In this document: positions 1-7,375 of the stretch, in pieces | Position numbering within the stretch: the first letter of the stretch is position 1 | Layout: the number at the start of each line of letters is the position of its first letter | Source of the DNA: Hyphomicrobium_A sp039933175 | GTDB lineage: Bacteria; Pseudomonadota; Alphaproteobacteria; Rhizobiales; Hyphomicrobiaceae | NCBI GenBank assembly: GCA_039933175.1 | Contig: JBDTOR010000030.1 | Coordinates: 1-19,870, forward strand | Length of the DNA stretch: 19,870 nt | Reading direction: 5' to 3' | Notes under the pieces: generated by a model | The model's database searches: none | Told to the model about the DNA's origin: nothing | Seen by the model: the letters and a program-made list of their open reading frames with translations, nothing else | Program-made: the position numbers and the translations under genes

Positions 1-3
1 AGA

Positions 4-1581
4 ATGTTTCAATCGCTGTCAGATCGCCTGTCCGGCATTCTCGACAAGCTGACGCGCCGCGGCGCGCTCACAGAGAGCGATGTCGGCGAGGCGATGCGCG
101 AGGTGCGCCGGGCGCTACTCGAAGCGGACGTCGCGCTCGATGTGGTGCGCGACTTCGTCGACAAGGTGAAGGCCAAGGCGATCGGCCAGGAAGTCCTGCG
201 CTCGATCACGCCAGGCCAGATGGTGATCAAGATCGTCAATGACGAGCTGGTCGCCATGCTCGGCTCCGACAGCGCCACCATCGATCTGCACGCAACCCCG
301 CCCGTCGCCATGATGATGGTCGGCCTGCAAGGCTCCGGCAAGACGACGACCACGGCGAAGATCGCCAAGCGGCTCACCGATCGCGACAAGAAGAAAGTCC
401 TGATGGCGTCGCTCGACACGCGGCGCCCAGCTGCGCAGGAGCAGCTGCGCGTGCTCGGCGAGCAGACCGGCGTCGATACGTTGCCGATCGTTGGCGGCCA
501 GACGCCGCAGCAGATTGCCAAGCGCGCCATCGATGCAGCGCGGCTGGGCGGCTACGACGTCGTGCTGCTCGACACGGCCGGCCGCATACACATCGACGAA
601 GAGCTGATGCGCGAGTCCGTCGAGGTGCGCGACATCGCCCGCCCGCACGAAACGCTGCTCGTTGCCGACAGCCTCACCGGTCAGGACGCGGTCAATGTCG
701 CCAAGGCGTTCGACGAGCGCGTCGGCATCACCGGCATCGTGCTGACGCGTGCCGACGGCGATGCGCGCGGTGGTGCCGCGCTGTCGATGCGCGCCGTCAC
801 CGGCAAGCCCATCAAGCTGCTCGGCGTCGGCGAGAAGTGGGACGCGCTGGAAGACTTCCATCCGGCTCGGGTTGCTTCGCGCATTCTCGGCATGGGCGAC
901 GTCGTTAGTCTCGTCGAAAAGGCGGCGCAGACGATCGACGTCGAGAAGGCCCACAAGATCGCCGAGAAAATGAAGAAGGGCGTCTTCGATCTCGACGATA
1001 TGGCCGAGCAACTGAAGCAGATGGAGCGCATCGGCGGCATGTCGGGCGTGCTCGGCATGATGCCCGGCATGGGCAAGATAAAATCGCAGATCGCCGACGC
1101 CAACCTCGACGACGGCATCCTCAAGCGCCAGCACGCCATCATCACCTCGATGACCCCGCACGAACGGCGCAATCCGAAGGTGCTCGACGCGCGCCGCAAG
1201 CGCCGCATCGCGGCCGGCTCGGGCACTAAGGTCGAGGAGATCAATCGGCTCGTCAAAATGCATCGGCAGATGGCCGACATGATGAAGTCGATGGGCCGCA
1301 ACAAGGGCATGCTCAACAAGCTCGTCGGCGGCGGTGGACGCGGCGCGGCGCCCACCGAGGCGGAGATGGCGGCGATGCAGGACGAGCTTGCGCGCCTCGA
1401 TCCCAAGGCGCTCGAGCAGTTGCCCCAAGAATTAAGAGACGCATTGCCTTCGGGCATGCCGACCAAATTTCCTGGGCTCGGGGGCGGCATGATGCCGAAG
1501 CTTCCAGGCCTGGGCGGTGGCCTCCCCGGCTTGGGTGGTGGCCTGCCAAGATTCCCCGGCTTGCCGGGAAAGAAGAAGTAG
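4..1581 (+). CDS. ffh: Signal recognition particle protein Ffh (SRP54 GTPase)
   Basis: Ffh binds the SRP RNA and signal sequences of nascent membrane proteins and delivers ribosomes to FtsY at the inner membrane. The 525-residue product has the full SRP54 order: N-domain helices (about 1–90), a GTPase G domain with P-loop GLQGSGKT (107–114), DTAG (190–193) and TRADGDARGG (248–257), and a methionine-rich M domain (about 310–435). The M domain carries the RNA-binding segment TSMTPHERRNPKVL (381–394) followed by an Arg/Lys cluster. The usual TKxD specificity motif is TRAD here, a form I recall from other alphaproteobacteria. Beyond the M domain is a long tail (about 485–525) of repeated PGLGGG units ending in three lysines. 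The start lies three bases from the window edge, so promoter and ribosome-binding site are not visible. First gene of an apparent operon; rpsP begins 38 bases downstream. Confidence 0.97.
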   Translation: MFQSLSDRLSGILDKLTRRGALTESDVGEAMREVRRALLEADVALDVVRDFVDKVKAKAIGQEVLRSITPGQMVIKIVNDELVAMLGSDSATIDLHATPPVAMMMVGLQGSGKTTTTAKIAKRLTDRDKKKVLMASLDTRRPAAQEQLRVLGEQTGVDTLPIVGGQTPQQIAKRAIDAARLGGYDVVLLDTAGRIHIDEELMRESVEVRDIARPHETLLVADSLTGQDAVNVAKAFDERVGITGIVLTRADGDARGGAALSMRAVTGKPIKLLGVGEKWDALEDFHPARVASRILGMGDVVSLVEKAAQTIDVEKAHKIAEKMKKGVFDLDDMAEQLKQMERIGGMSGVLGMMPGMGKIKSQIADANLDDGILKRQHAIITSMTPHERRNPKVLDARRKRRIAAGSGTKVEEINRLVKMHRQMADMMKSMGRNKGMLNKLVGGGGRGAAPTEAEMAAMQDELARLDPKALEQLPQELRDALPSGMPTKFPGLGGGMMPKLPGLGGGLPGLGGGLPRFPGLPGKKK

Positions 1582-1619
1582 CTCTCAACAACAACTACTG
1601 AAACGAAGGAACTAGTCCA

Positions 1620-2012
1620 ATGTCCGTCAAGATCCGCCTGTCGCGCGGTGGCGCCAAGAAGCGCCCGTACTACTACGTCGTCGTCGCCAACACGACCTCG
1701 CCCCGCGACGGCCGCTACATCGAGCAGATCGGCACGTTCAATCCGATGCTCAAGAAGGACGACGAGACGCGCGTCAACCTGCAGCTCGAGCGCTGCAAGT
1801 ATTGGCTCGGCGTCGGCGCCCAGCCGACCGACCGCGTTGCCCGCCTGCTCGACGCCGCCGGCTTGATGACGCGCACGGCCTCCAACAACCCCGAGAAGTC
1901 GAAGCCGAAGAAGAAGCGGCTGGAGCGCGAGGCTGCCCAGGCCGAGAAGGCCAAGAAGGCCGCCGAGGCTGCCGCCGCCGCCGCGGCTGCTCCCGCCGAG
2001 CCGGCCGAGTAA
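1620..2012 (+). CDS. rpsP: 30S ribosomal protein bS16
   Basis: This is a structural protein of the small ribosomal subunit that helps early 30S assembly. The 130-residue product begins with the family signature MSVKIRLSRGGAKKRPYYY and continues through GRYIEQIGTFNPM and the YWLGVGAQPTDRVARLL segment, covering the whole bS16 core (about 1–80). A low-complexity tail follows: a Lys/Arg-rich stretch (about 95–112) and an Ala-run ending APAEPAE, making it longer than the roughly 80–90 residue enterobacterial protein. Such charged and alanine-rich tails are common in alphaproteobacterial bS16. A GAAGGA ribosome-binding site at 1605–1610 sits nine bases before the ATG. It lies between ffh and the GrlR-like gene; no terminator is visible in the 38 bases after ffh, so co-transcription is likely. 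Confidence 0.97.
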   Translation: MSVKIRLSRGGAKKRPYYYVVVANTTSPRDGRYIEQIGTFNPMLKKDDETRVNLQLERCKYWLGVGAQPTDRVARLLDAAGLMTRTASNNPEKSKPKKKRLEREAAQAEKAKKAAEAAAAAAAAPAEPAE

Positions 2013-2114
2013 GTTTGCAATCGGCACGTGCCGCTAACCGGTCGTTCAATCCTGCCGTGTCAATGATCCTCCCGACGAGGCCGCGATGTTCGCGCCTCAC
2101 CGGGGGGACATTCG

Positions 2115-2474
2115 ATGCTCGAAGACGGGATCTATGCCTTGCGCTTTGCGGCTTCGCACGACGGCGAAGCCGGGGACGGCAGCGGCCTTGCGGTGCTGCG
2201 CGAAGGCAAGGTGCTCGGCTCCGACCCGCTGGGTGCGGTGTTCACCGGAACCTACGAGTTCGATTCGGCGCGCCAGCTGAATAAGGTACGGCTGCGGCTC
2301 GACGTCCCGGCCGACGGGGTGCTGGTCACCGGCTTTGCCGCCGGCCCGTCCGGAGCCACTCTCGATATCGTCGGCGCCTTTGCTGGCACCTCGGCGGAGA
2401 CGACATCTTTCATCCAGATTGCCGGCGCCCCGGTCGGCGTGCAGATAAGATATCTGGGTCCACTTCCCAACTAG
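2115..2474 (+). CDS. GrlR-like small protein of unknown function
   Basis: The 119-residue product has no signal peptide or membrane segment. Its opening, DGIYALRFAASHDGEAGDGSG, followed by a short 'vlReGKVLGSDPLGAVFTGTYEFD' type section, resembles the small beta-barrel GrlR fold, first described for the type III secretion regulator GrlR of enteropathogenic E. coli and also found in many short proteins outside any secretion locus. The match is from memory of the motif pattern (DGIY, G-rich strand, lysine-glycine-GxD turn, Y/F-xG-sY), so it is a fold-level suggestion, not a function. The rest alternates short hydrophobic strands, ending in GAPVGVQIRYLGPLPN. A run of six G followed by A (2102–2108) is a good ribosome-binding site six bases before the ATG. 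It lies 102 bases after rpsP and 12 bases before rimM, on the same strand, so it is probably transcribed with them. No type III secretion genes are in the window. Confidence 0.72.
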   Translation: MLEDGIYALRFAASHDGEAGDGSGLAVLREGKVLGSDPLGAVFTGTYEFDSARQLNKVRLRLDVPADGVLVTGFAAGPSGATLDIVGAFAGTSAETTSFIQIAGAPVGVQIRYLGPLPN

Positions 2475-2486
2475 CAACGCGGATCG

Positions 2487-3050
2487 ATGCTGGCGATGAC
2501 CGACAAGGCTCAGCGCATTCTCCTCGGCCGCATCGTCGGCGCGCACGGCATCCGCGGCGACGTGGTGATCGACAGCTATGCGGGCGAGCCCGGCGACATT
2601 GGCGCCTACGGTCCGTTGTCGTCCGAGGACGGCAGCAAGCAGTTGGAGGTGAAGGTCGTGCGCGTGACCCCGAAGGGCGTCATCGCGCGCGTTACGGGCG
2701 TTGCCGACAGAAACGCTGCGGAGGCGATGCGCGGCACGGCGCTGTATGCGCTGCGCAGCCGGCTCCCCGCGACTGGCGAGGGCGAGTTCTATTATGCCGA
2801 TCTCGCGGGCCTACGCGCCGACAACGAAGCCGGCGAACGTGTCGGGTCGGTCGTAACGGTGCAGAACTACGGTGCCGGCGACCTCCTCGAAGTTCGCCTC
2901 GACGGCGCCAGCGTCACGGAGCTGATACCCTTTACCGATGCATACGTGCCGGTCGTCGACGTTGCAGCGGGGCGCGTGGTCGTCGTCATTCCGGAGCCTG
3001 CGGCCGACGAAGATGATGACCCCGAGAATGGAACCCCAGAGGTCGGCTAG
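2487..3050 (+). CDS. rimM: Ribosome maturation factor RimM
   Basis: RimM binds ribosomal protein uS19 in the 30S head and is needed for efficient processing of 16S rRNA. The 187-residue product has the N-terminal RimM barrel, beginning ILLGRIVGAHGIRGDVVI, and a C-terminal PRC-type barrel (about 95–172) starting EFYYADLAGL and including GAGDLLEV and the LIPFTDAYVPVVD segment. An acidic tail (ADEDDDPENG) follows. The start is uncertain: ATG at 2487 has a GGA three bases upstream, while the in-frame ATG at 2496 gives MTDKAQRI, a more usual N-terminus. In most proteobacteria trmD and rplS follow rimM directly; here the next gene is on the opposite strand and they are absent. The stop TAG (3048–3050) overlaps the stop of the converging hydroxylase gene. 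Confidence 0.95.
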   Translation: MLAMTDKAQRILLGRIVGAHGIRGDVVIDSYAGEPGDIGAYGPLSSEDGSKQLEVKVVRVTPKGVIARVTGVADRNAAEAMRGTALYALRSRLPATGEGEFYYADLAGLRADNEAGERVGSVVTVQNYGAGDLLEVRLDGASVTELIPFTDAYVPVVDVAAGRVVVVIPEPAADEDDDPENGTPEVG

Positions 3051-4297
3051 CCGGCTTTGCCCCGTAGCAGACGTGGCAGGTCGCCCGTTAGCCCGGCCGC
3101 CTCGCTGACGAAAAAGCGCTTCAGTGCCGGAATGCGATCGACGACGCCGAGTCCGACCTCGCGTGCCGAACGCAGCAGGGTAGCGTCGCTGGCAAACAGC
3201 CGGTTGATGCCATCAAAGGTTGCCGCCGAGACGGCTGAATCAAAGCGGCGCCAGCGCTCGTAGCGGGCGAGCGCCTGGGCATCGCCTGCATCAAAGCCCG
3301 CACGCATGCTGTCGACGATGACTTCCACCAGCGCGGCGACGTCACGAAACGCCAGGTTCAGCCCCTGCCCCGCCAGCGGATGCACCCCGTGCGCGGCATC
3401 GCCCAGCAGCGCGAAGCGCGGCCCGACATAGCGGCGCGCGAGATGCAGTTCCAGCGGCCAGGACTGCCGCGGGCCGTCAAGCGCGACGGCGCCAAGCTTG
3501 CCGCCGAAGCGCTTCTCCACTTCGGCAAGGAAGTCCGCCTCATCTAGCGCCAGGATTCGCGCCGCCGCCTGCGCCTCCTCGGTCCAGGTGATGCACGAGC
3601 GGTTGCCCGTCAGCGGCAGGATGGCGAATGGTCCGGCCGGCAAAAAATGCTGCACGGCGCGGCCGCCGTGGGGGCGGTCGTGGCGCACGGTGGTGACGAT
3701 GCCGGTCTGCCCGTAGCTCCAGCCGATGACCTTGATACCGGCGGCATCGCGCAGCGGCGACTTCCTCCCGTCCGCGGCGACGACCAACGAGGCGGCGATC
3801 TGGCGCCTATCGGCCAGTGCCACGCGCGCGCTGCCGTCGTCGACTTCGAGGCCCGTCGCCTCCGCCGGTGCCAGCATGGTGATAGAGGGATAGGTCTCCG
3901 CCTTGGCGCGCAGGGCTGCAGTGAGCGGGCCCACGGGTACGATGTAGGTCGCCGGCTCGCCTGCTCCCGTCGTGTTGTCGTAGGCCAGCAGCACGGGCCG
4001 TATGCCGGCTTCGAGGCTCGAGTCGGTGATGTCGATGCCGGTGACGGGCTGGGCGTGCTCGGCAACGGCTTCCCATACGGCGAGCGCCTCGAGCAGGTGC
4101 TTGGATGCCGCCGACAGGGCGAAGGCGCGCGCGTCGGGCCGCTGGGCGGCGTTGGCCACGCGATCGATGAGCGCGACCTTGAACTCCGGGCCGAGCGCAT
4201 CGCTCAGCGCGCACGCCAAGGCGAGGCCGGCGAAGCTAGCGCCAGAGATTGCGACATCGAAGCGGGCGCCCTCAAGCGGCATGTCGCGTCCGGTCAT
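3047..4297 (-). CDS. UbiH/UbiF/VisC/COQ6-family FAD-dependent hydroxylase
   Basis: This is a flavoprotein monooxygenase of the group that hydroxylates the aromatic ring during ubiquinone synthesis, using NAD(P)H and O2 in the known members. The 416-residue product has the three family landmarks: an N-terminal dinucleotide-binding loop GASFAGLALA (19–28), in which the second glycine of GxGxxG is a serine; the DG motif VVAADGRKSPLR (172–183); and the GD motif FALLGDAAHGVHPLAGQGLNL (about 296–314), the VisC/UbiH signature that binds the FAD ribityl and phosphate. Length is normal for the family. Which ring position it acts on cannot be read from sequence; alphaproteobacteria carry several paralogues (UbiH, UbiF, UbiL, UbiM types). 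It converges on rimM with a shared CTAG and is divergent from the tesB-like gene, with about 78 bases between the two starts. Confidence 0.88.
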   Translation of the reverse strand: MTGRDMPLEGARFDVAISGASFAGLALACALSDALGPEFKVALIDRVANAAQRPDARAFALSAASKHLLEALAVWEAVAEHAQPVTGIDITDSSLEAGIRPVLLAYDNTTGAGEPATYIVPVGPLTAALRAKAETYPSITMLAPAEATGLEVDDGSARVALADRRQIAASLVVAADGRKSPLRDAAGIKVIGWSYGQTGIVTTVRHDRPHGGRAVQHFLPAGPFAILPLTGNRSCITWTEEAQAAARILALDEADFLAEVEKRFGGKLGAVALDGPRQSWPLELHLARRYVGPRFALLGDAAHGVHPLAGQGLNLAFRDVAALVEVIVDSMRAGFDAGDAQALARYERWRRFDSAVSAATFDGINRLFASDATLLRSAREVGLGVVDRIPALKRFFVSEAAGLTGDLPRLLRGKAG

Positions 4298-4375
4298 CTG
4301 CGTTAAGTTCCAATGCCTAGAGTCGGCCCCAGCCTATGCCACCCGCCCGTCGCCTTCCACCACCCGCGAGGCCCC

Positions 4376-5275
4376 ATGTCCACCGATGAAGCCGTGCCGC
4401 AAGTGGCGTTGGACGCCCTCCTTGCCACCCTCGACCTCGAGCCGCTGGAGGACAACCTGTTCCGCGGTCCCCGCGGCAACGAAGGCTGGCAGCGCGTGTT
4501 CGGCGGCCAGGTGCTCGGCCAGGCGCTGATGGCGGCGGCGCGCACGGTGGCCCCCAGCCGGCCGGTGCATTCGCTGCACGGGTATTTCCTGTTGGCCGGC
4601 GATCCCTCGCGTCCCATCGTTTACGATGTCGAGCGCATTCGCGACGGCGGCAGTTTCACGACTCGGCGCGTCAAGGCCATCCAGCACGGGCGGCCGATCT
4701 TCTCGATGAGCTGTTCGTTCCATAAGGCCGAACCGGGCTTCGACCACCAGTCGCAAATGCCCGATGTGCCGGCTCCCGAGGACCTGCCGAACCCGAAGGA
4801 TATCATCGGCCAGCTGATCGACGCGCTGCCGGAAAGCATGCGCAGCTACTGGAGCCGCGAGCGGCCGATCGACATGCGCGTCGTCGATGTCTCGCGCTAC
4901 CTCACGCGCGACAAGAAGACCCCACTACAGCACATCTGGATCAGGGCCAACGGGCGGTTGCCGGACGATCCGGCCGTGCACCAGGCGGTGCTTGCCTATG
5001 CATCCGACTTCACGCTGCTCGACACGGCCCTCATCGCTCACGGCAAGCTGCTGTTCGACGCCGACGTGCAGCTTGCCAGCCTCGACCACGCGCTTTGGTA
5101 CCACCGGCCCTTCCGCGCTGACGAATGGTTGCTGTATGCGCAAGACAGCCCCAATGCCTATGGAGCGCGCGGCTTCTGTCGGGGCAGCATCTACAGCCGC
5201 GACGGGACTTTGATCGCCTCGGTCGTGCAAGAGGGGCTGATGCGGCAGAGGCAGTCAGATTTCGTGCCCAATTGA
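4376..5275 (+). CDS. tesB: Acyl-CoA thioesterase II (TesB family)
   Basis: It hydrolyses acyl-CoA to free fatty acid and CoA in the cytoplasm. The 299-residue product is a double-hotdog TesB: first hotdog with NLFRG and VFGGQVLGQAL (about 27–51) and HSLHGYFL (65–72), second hotdog with YASDFTLLDTAL and the WYHRPFRADEWLLY block (241–254). Aligned by eye to E. coli TesB, the catalytic Asp and Gln are present (Asp211 in YASD, Gln285 in VVQEGLMR), while the catalytic Thr is replaced by Ser235 in ASLDHALW, a conservative change. I chose the ATG at 4376, preceded by GAGG at 4368–4371; the frame is open back to an ATG at 4313, but that extension is Pro/His-rich and unlike the family. Divergent from the UbiH-family gene. 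Confidence 0.93.
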   Translation: MSTDEAVPQVALDALLATLDLEPLEDNLFRGPRGNEGWQRVFGGQVLGQALMAAARTVAPSRPVHSLHGYFLLAGDPSRPIVYDVERIRDGGSFTTRRVKAIQHGRPIFSMSCSFHKAEPGFDHQSQMPDVPAPEDLPNPKDIIGQLIDALPESMRSYWSRERPIDMRVVDVSRYLTRDKKTPLQHIWIRANGRLPDDPAVHQAVLAYASDFTLLDTALIAHGKLLFDADVQLASLDHALWYHRPFRADEWLLYAQDSPNAYGARGFCRGSIYSRDGTLIASVVQEGLMRQRQSDFVPN

Positions 5276-5396
5276 TGAGCAGCAGCGATCAATTGCTCAA
5301 TCAGTAGGCACAATCGGCTATCATTTCGGTGGGCCGCCTCAATTCTCAGCAGCATTTCTCAAGCGAATCCAAATGGTTGCTTAGGCATCGCCAGGT

Positions 5397-5412
5397 TGGC
5401 ACGCGTCTTGAC
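5397..5412 (+). promoter_or_regulatory. Candidate sigma-54 promoter of glnK-amtB
   Basis: TGGCACGCGTCTTGAC matches the sigma-54 consensus TGGCACG-N4-TTGC with the -24 GG at 5398–5399 and correct spacing; the only departure is A instead of C in the -12 element. It would start transcription near 5422, leaving a leader of about 100 bases before glnK. Sigma-54/NtrC control is the usual regulation of glnK-amtB under nitrogen limitation. I found no convincing paired NtrC site upstream (5276–5390). Confidence 0.55.
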
Positions 5413-5519
5413 TCCGTCCTACACGGCGCTTGCGACCTGCCCAGGGAGTCTGAGCCAGAAAAGACGGCGAATTGTCCGCTGCCTTACCGGCGGATGCGTC
5501 ACGGGGAGAGAGGGACGGC

Positions 5520-5858
5520 ATGAAGTTGATCACGGCAATCATCAAACCCTTCAAGCTAGAGGAGGTCCGCACCGCGCTGACCGATCTCGGCCTGCAGGGA
5601 ATGACGGTGACTGAGGTTAAAGGCTACGGACGACAGAAGGGCCACACGGAGATTTATCGCGGCGCCGAATATGCCGTGAGCTTTCTCCCGAAGATCAAAG
5701 TCGAGGTCGTCGTCCCGTCGGCTCAGGTCGACAAGGCGCTGGAAGCTATCCAGCGTGCCGCCAAGACCGGCCAGATCGGCGACGGCAAGATCTTCGTCTC
5801 TCCCATCGAGCATACGGTTCGCATCCGAACCGGCGAGGCAGACGACAACGCGCTTTAA
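5520..5858 (+). CDS. glnK: PII nitrogen regulatory protein (GlnK type)
   Basis: This is a trimeric signal protein that reports 2-oxoglutarate, ATP/ADP and glutamine status. The 112-residue product matches PII over its full length: MKLITAIIKPFKLEEVR at the N-terminus, the T-loop GRQKGHTEIYRGAEYAVSF with the uridylylation target Tyr51, and the C-terminal nucleotide-binding signature TGQIGDGKIFV (83–93) and HTVRIRTGE. I took the ATG at 5520, with a purine-rich GGGGAGAGAGGGA just upstream; the frame extends to 5472 but the extra 16 residues are not PII-like. It is called GlnK rather than GlnB because amtB follows 59 bases downstream; GlnK proteins block the AmtB pore when ammonium is plentiful. 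No glnA is beside it. Confidence 0.95.
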   Translation: MKLITAIIKPFKLEEVRTALTDLGLQGMTVTEVKGYGRQKGHTEIYRGAEYAVSFLPKIKVEVVVPSAQVDKALEAIQRAAKTGQIGDGKIFVSPIEHTVRIRTGEADDNAL

Positions 5859-5917
5859 GCGGGCTTGGTCCGGAAGGGCGAGGTCCAAGTACTACTGGAA
5901 GGGAAGGGGAGTTAAAG

Positions 5918-7237
5918 ATGAACTTCAACGGACTAAAAAGAATGGCAACGTCCGCCTGTGCGGCCGCTGCACTCTACGCCGGATCCGTACTGCCCAGCTT
6001 GGCGCAGGACGCGGCTCCAGCGCCGACGCTCAATTCGGGCGACACCGCGTGGATGCTGGTTTCCACCGCTCTTGTTCTCATGATGGCGATTCCGGGCCTG
6101 GCGCTGTTCTACGGCGGCATGGTGCGCAAGAAGAACGTGCTGTCCGTGCTGATGGCCACGTTCGCCACGATCTGCCTTCTGTCCGTAATCTGGCTCGTTG
6201 CCGGCTACTCACTCGCCTTCTCCGACGGTGGCGAATATCAGCCCTACATCGGCGGCCTCAGCAAGGCGATGCTTGCCAACGTCACCAAAGACAGCCTCAC
6301 GGGCAGCATTCCTGAGCTTGTCTTCTTCACCTTCCAGATGACCTTCGCCATCATTACGCCGGCGCTGATCATCGGCGCGATCGTTGATCGCATGAAGTTC
6401 TCCGCACTTCTCATCTTCATGTCGGCCTGGATGCTGATCGTTTACATCCCGGTCTGCCATTGGGTTTGGGGCGGCGGATTCCTTGGTGGTGACGGCGTTC
6501 TCGACTTCGCCGGCGGCACGGTCGTCCACATCAACGCCGGCATCGCCGGTCTCGTCGCCTGCCTCGTTCTCGGACGTCGCACCGGCTACGGCACCGAGAG
6601 CATGGCTCCCTTCAACCTAGTTCTCACCCTCATCGGCGCTTCGCTGCTGTGGGTTGGCTGGTTCGGCTTCAACGCCGGCTCGGCTGTCGCTGCTAACGGC
6701 ACCGCCGGCGTCGCCATGGTCACGACGCAGGTCGCCACCGCCATGGCCGCGCTCGCTTGGATGTTCTCCGAGTGGCTCGTCCACGGTAAGCCGAGCCTGC
6801 TGGGCATTGCTTCGGGTGCCATTGCCGGCCTCGTCGCCATCACGCCGGCTTGCGGCTTCGTCGATCCCAAGGGCGCGCTCGTCATCGGCGCGGCTGCCGG
6901 TGTCGGTTGCTACATCTGCTCGACAGGCCTGAAGAAGATGCTGGGCTATGACGACAGCCTCGATGTCTTCGGTGTGCACGGCGTGGGCGGCATCATCGGT
7001 GCCATCCTCACGGGTGTGTTCGCCGTCGAAGCCTGGGGTGGAAAGCCCGGCCTGCTCGAGGGTAACTTCGCTCAGGTTCCGATTCAGGTGTACGGCGTGC
7101 TTGCCACGATCGCTTGGTGTGCCGTCGCTACCTTCGTGATCCTGATCATCCTCAAGTACACGATCGGCATTCGCGTCCCCGAGGCCGCCGAGGTCGAAGG
7201 TCTCGACGTCGCGCTGCACGGCGAGTCCGTTCAGTAA
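5918..7237 (+). CDS. amtB: Ammonium transporter AmtB
   Basis: This is an inner-membrane ammonium channel of the Amt/Mep/Rh family. The 439-residue product starts with a signal peptide (about 1–30, ending PSLAQ) as in other proteobacterial AmtB proteins, followed by about eleven membrane helices. Clear landmarks are AIPGLALFYGGMVRKKN (57–73), the DFAGGTVVHINAGIAGL signature (196–212) with pore His204, and DVFGVHGVGGIIGAILTG (349–366) with the second pore His354. The cytoplasmic C-terminal tail (IRVPEAAEVEGLDVALHGE) is the part that contacts GlnK and is intact. An AGGGAAGGGGAG ribosome-binding site precedes the ATG. It forms an operon with glnK and ends at a strong terminator at 7328–7363. Confidence 0.97.
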   Translation: MNFNGLKRMATSACAAAALYAGSVLPSLAQDAAPAPTLNSGDTAWMLVSTALVLMMAIPGLALFYGGMVRKKNVLSVLMATFATICLLSVIWLVAGYSLAFSDGGEYQPYIGGLSKAMLANVTKDSLTGSIPELVFFTFQMTFAIITPALIIGAIVDRMKFSALLIFMSAWMLIVYIPVCHWVWGGGFLGGDGVLDFAGGTVVHINAGIAGLVACLVLGRRTGYGTESMAPFNLVLTLIGASLLWVGWFGFNAGSAVAANGTAGVAMVTTQVATAMAALAWMFSEWLVHGKPSLLGIASGAIAGLVAITPACGFVDPKGALVIGAAAGVGCYICSTGLKKMLGYDDSLDVFGVHGVGGIIGAILTGVFAVEAWGGKPGLLEGNFAQVPIQVYGVLATIAWCAVATFVILIILKYTIGIRVPEAAEVEGLDVALHGESVQ

Positions 7238-7327
7238 GCCACACTGCGGGTCGCGGGCCAGTTCATACGGCTCGCGGCCCGCACACGTCTCCCGAGCGTG
7301 CGCCTTCCCCTAGGCGTGCTCTAAACT

Positions 7328-7363
7328 CGGCCCGGTGCTTCGGCATTTCGGGCCGTTTTTTTT
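7328..7363 (+). terminator. Intrinsic terminator of glnK-amtB
   Basis: CGGCCCG (7328–7334) pairs with CGGGCCG (7349–7355), an inner TGC/GCA pair closes a TTCG tetraloop (7339–7342), and eight T follow (7356–7363). It lies 90 bases after amtB. The T tract is on the plus strand only. A second hairpin without a T tract (7253–7259 with 7276–7282) precedes it. Confidence 0.92.
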
Positions 7364-7375
7364 GCGGCGAGGCGG

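Noticed and set aside
115..1428. Long minus-strand open frame of 437 codons, opposite ffh
   Set aside because: It is the mirror of a strongly conserved gene in GC-rich DNA; the product has no family features.
681..2027. Minus-strand open frame of 448 codons over ffh and rpsP
   Set aside because: It spans two certain genes on the other strand and is serine/proline/arginine low-complexity sequence, as mirror frames are.
7253..7282. GCGGGCC/GGCCCGC hairpin after amtB as a terminator
   Set aside because: It has no T tract; the next hairpin at 7328–7363 has one and is the better terminator.
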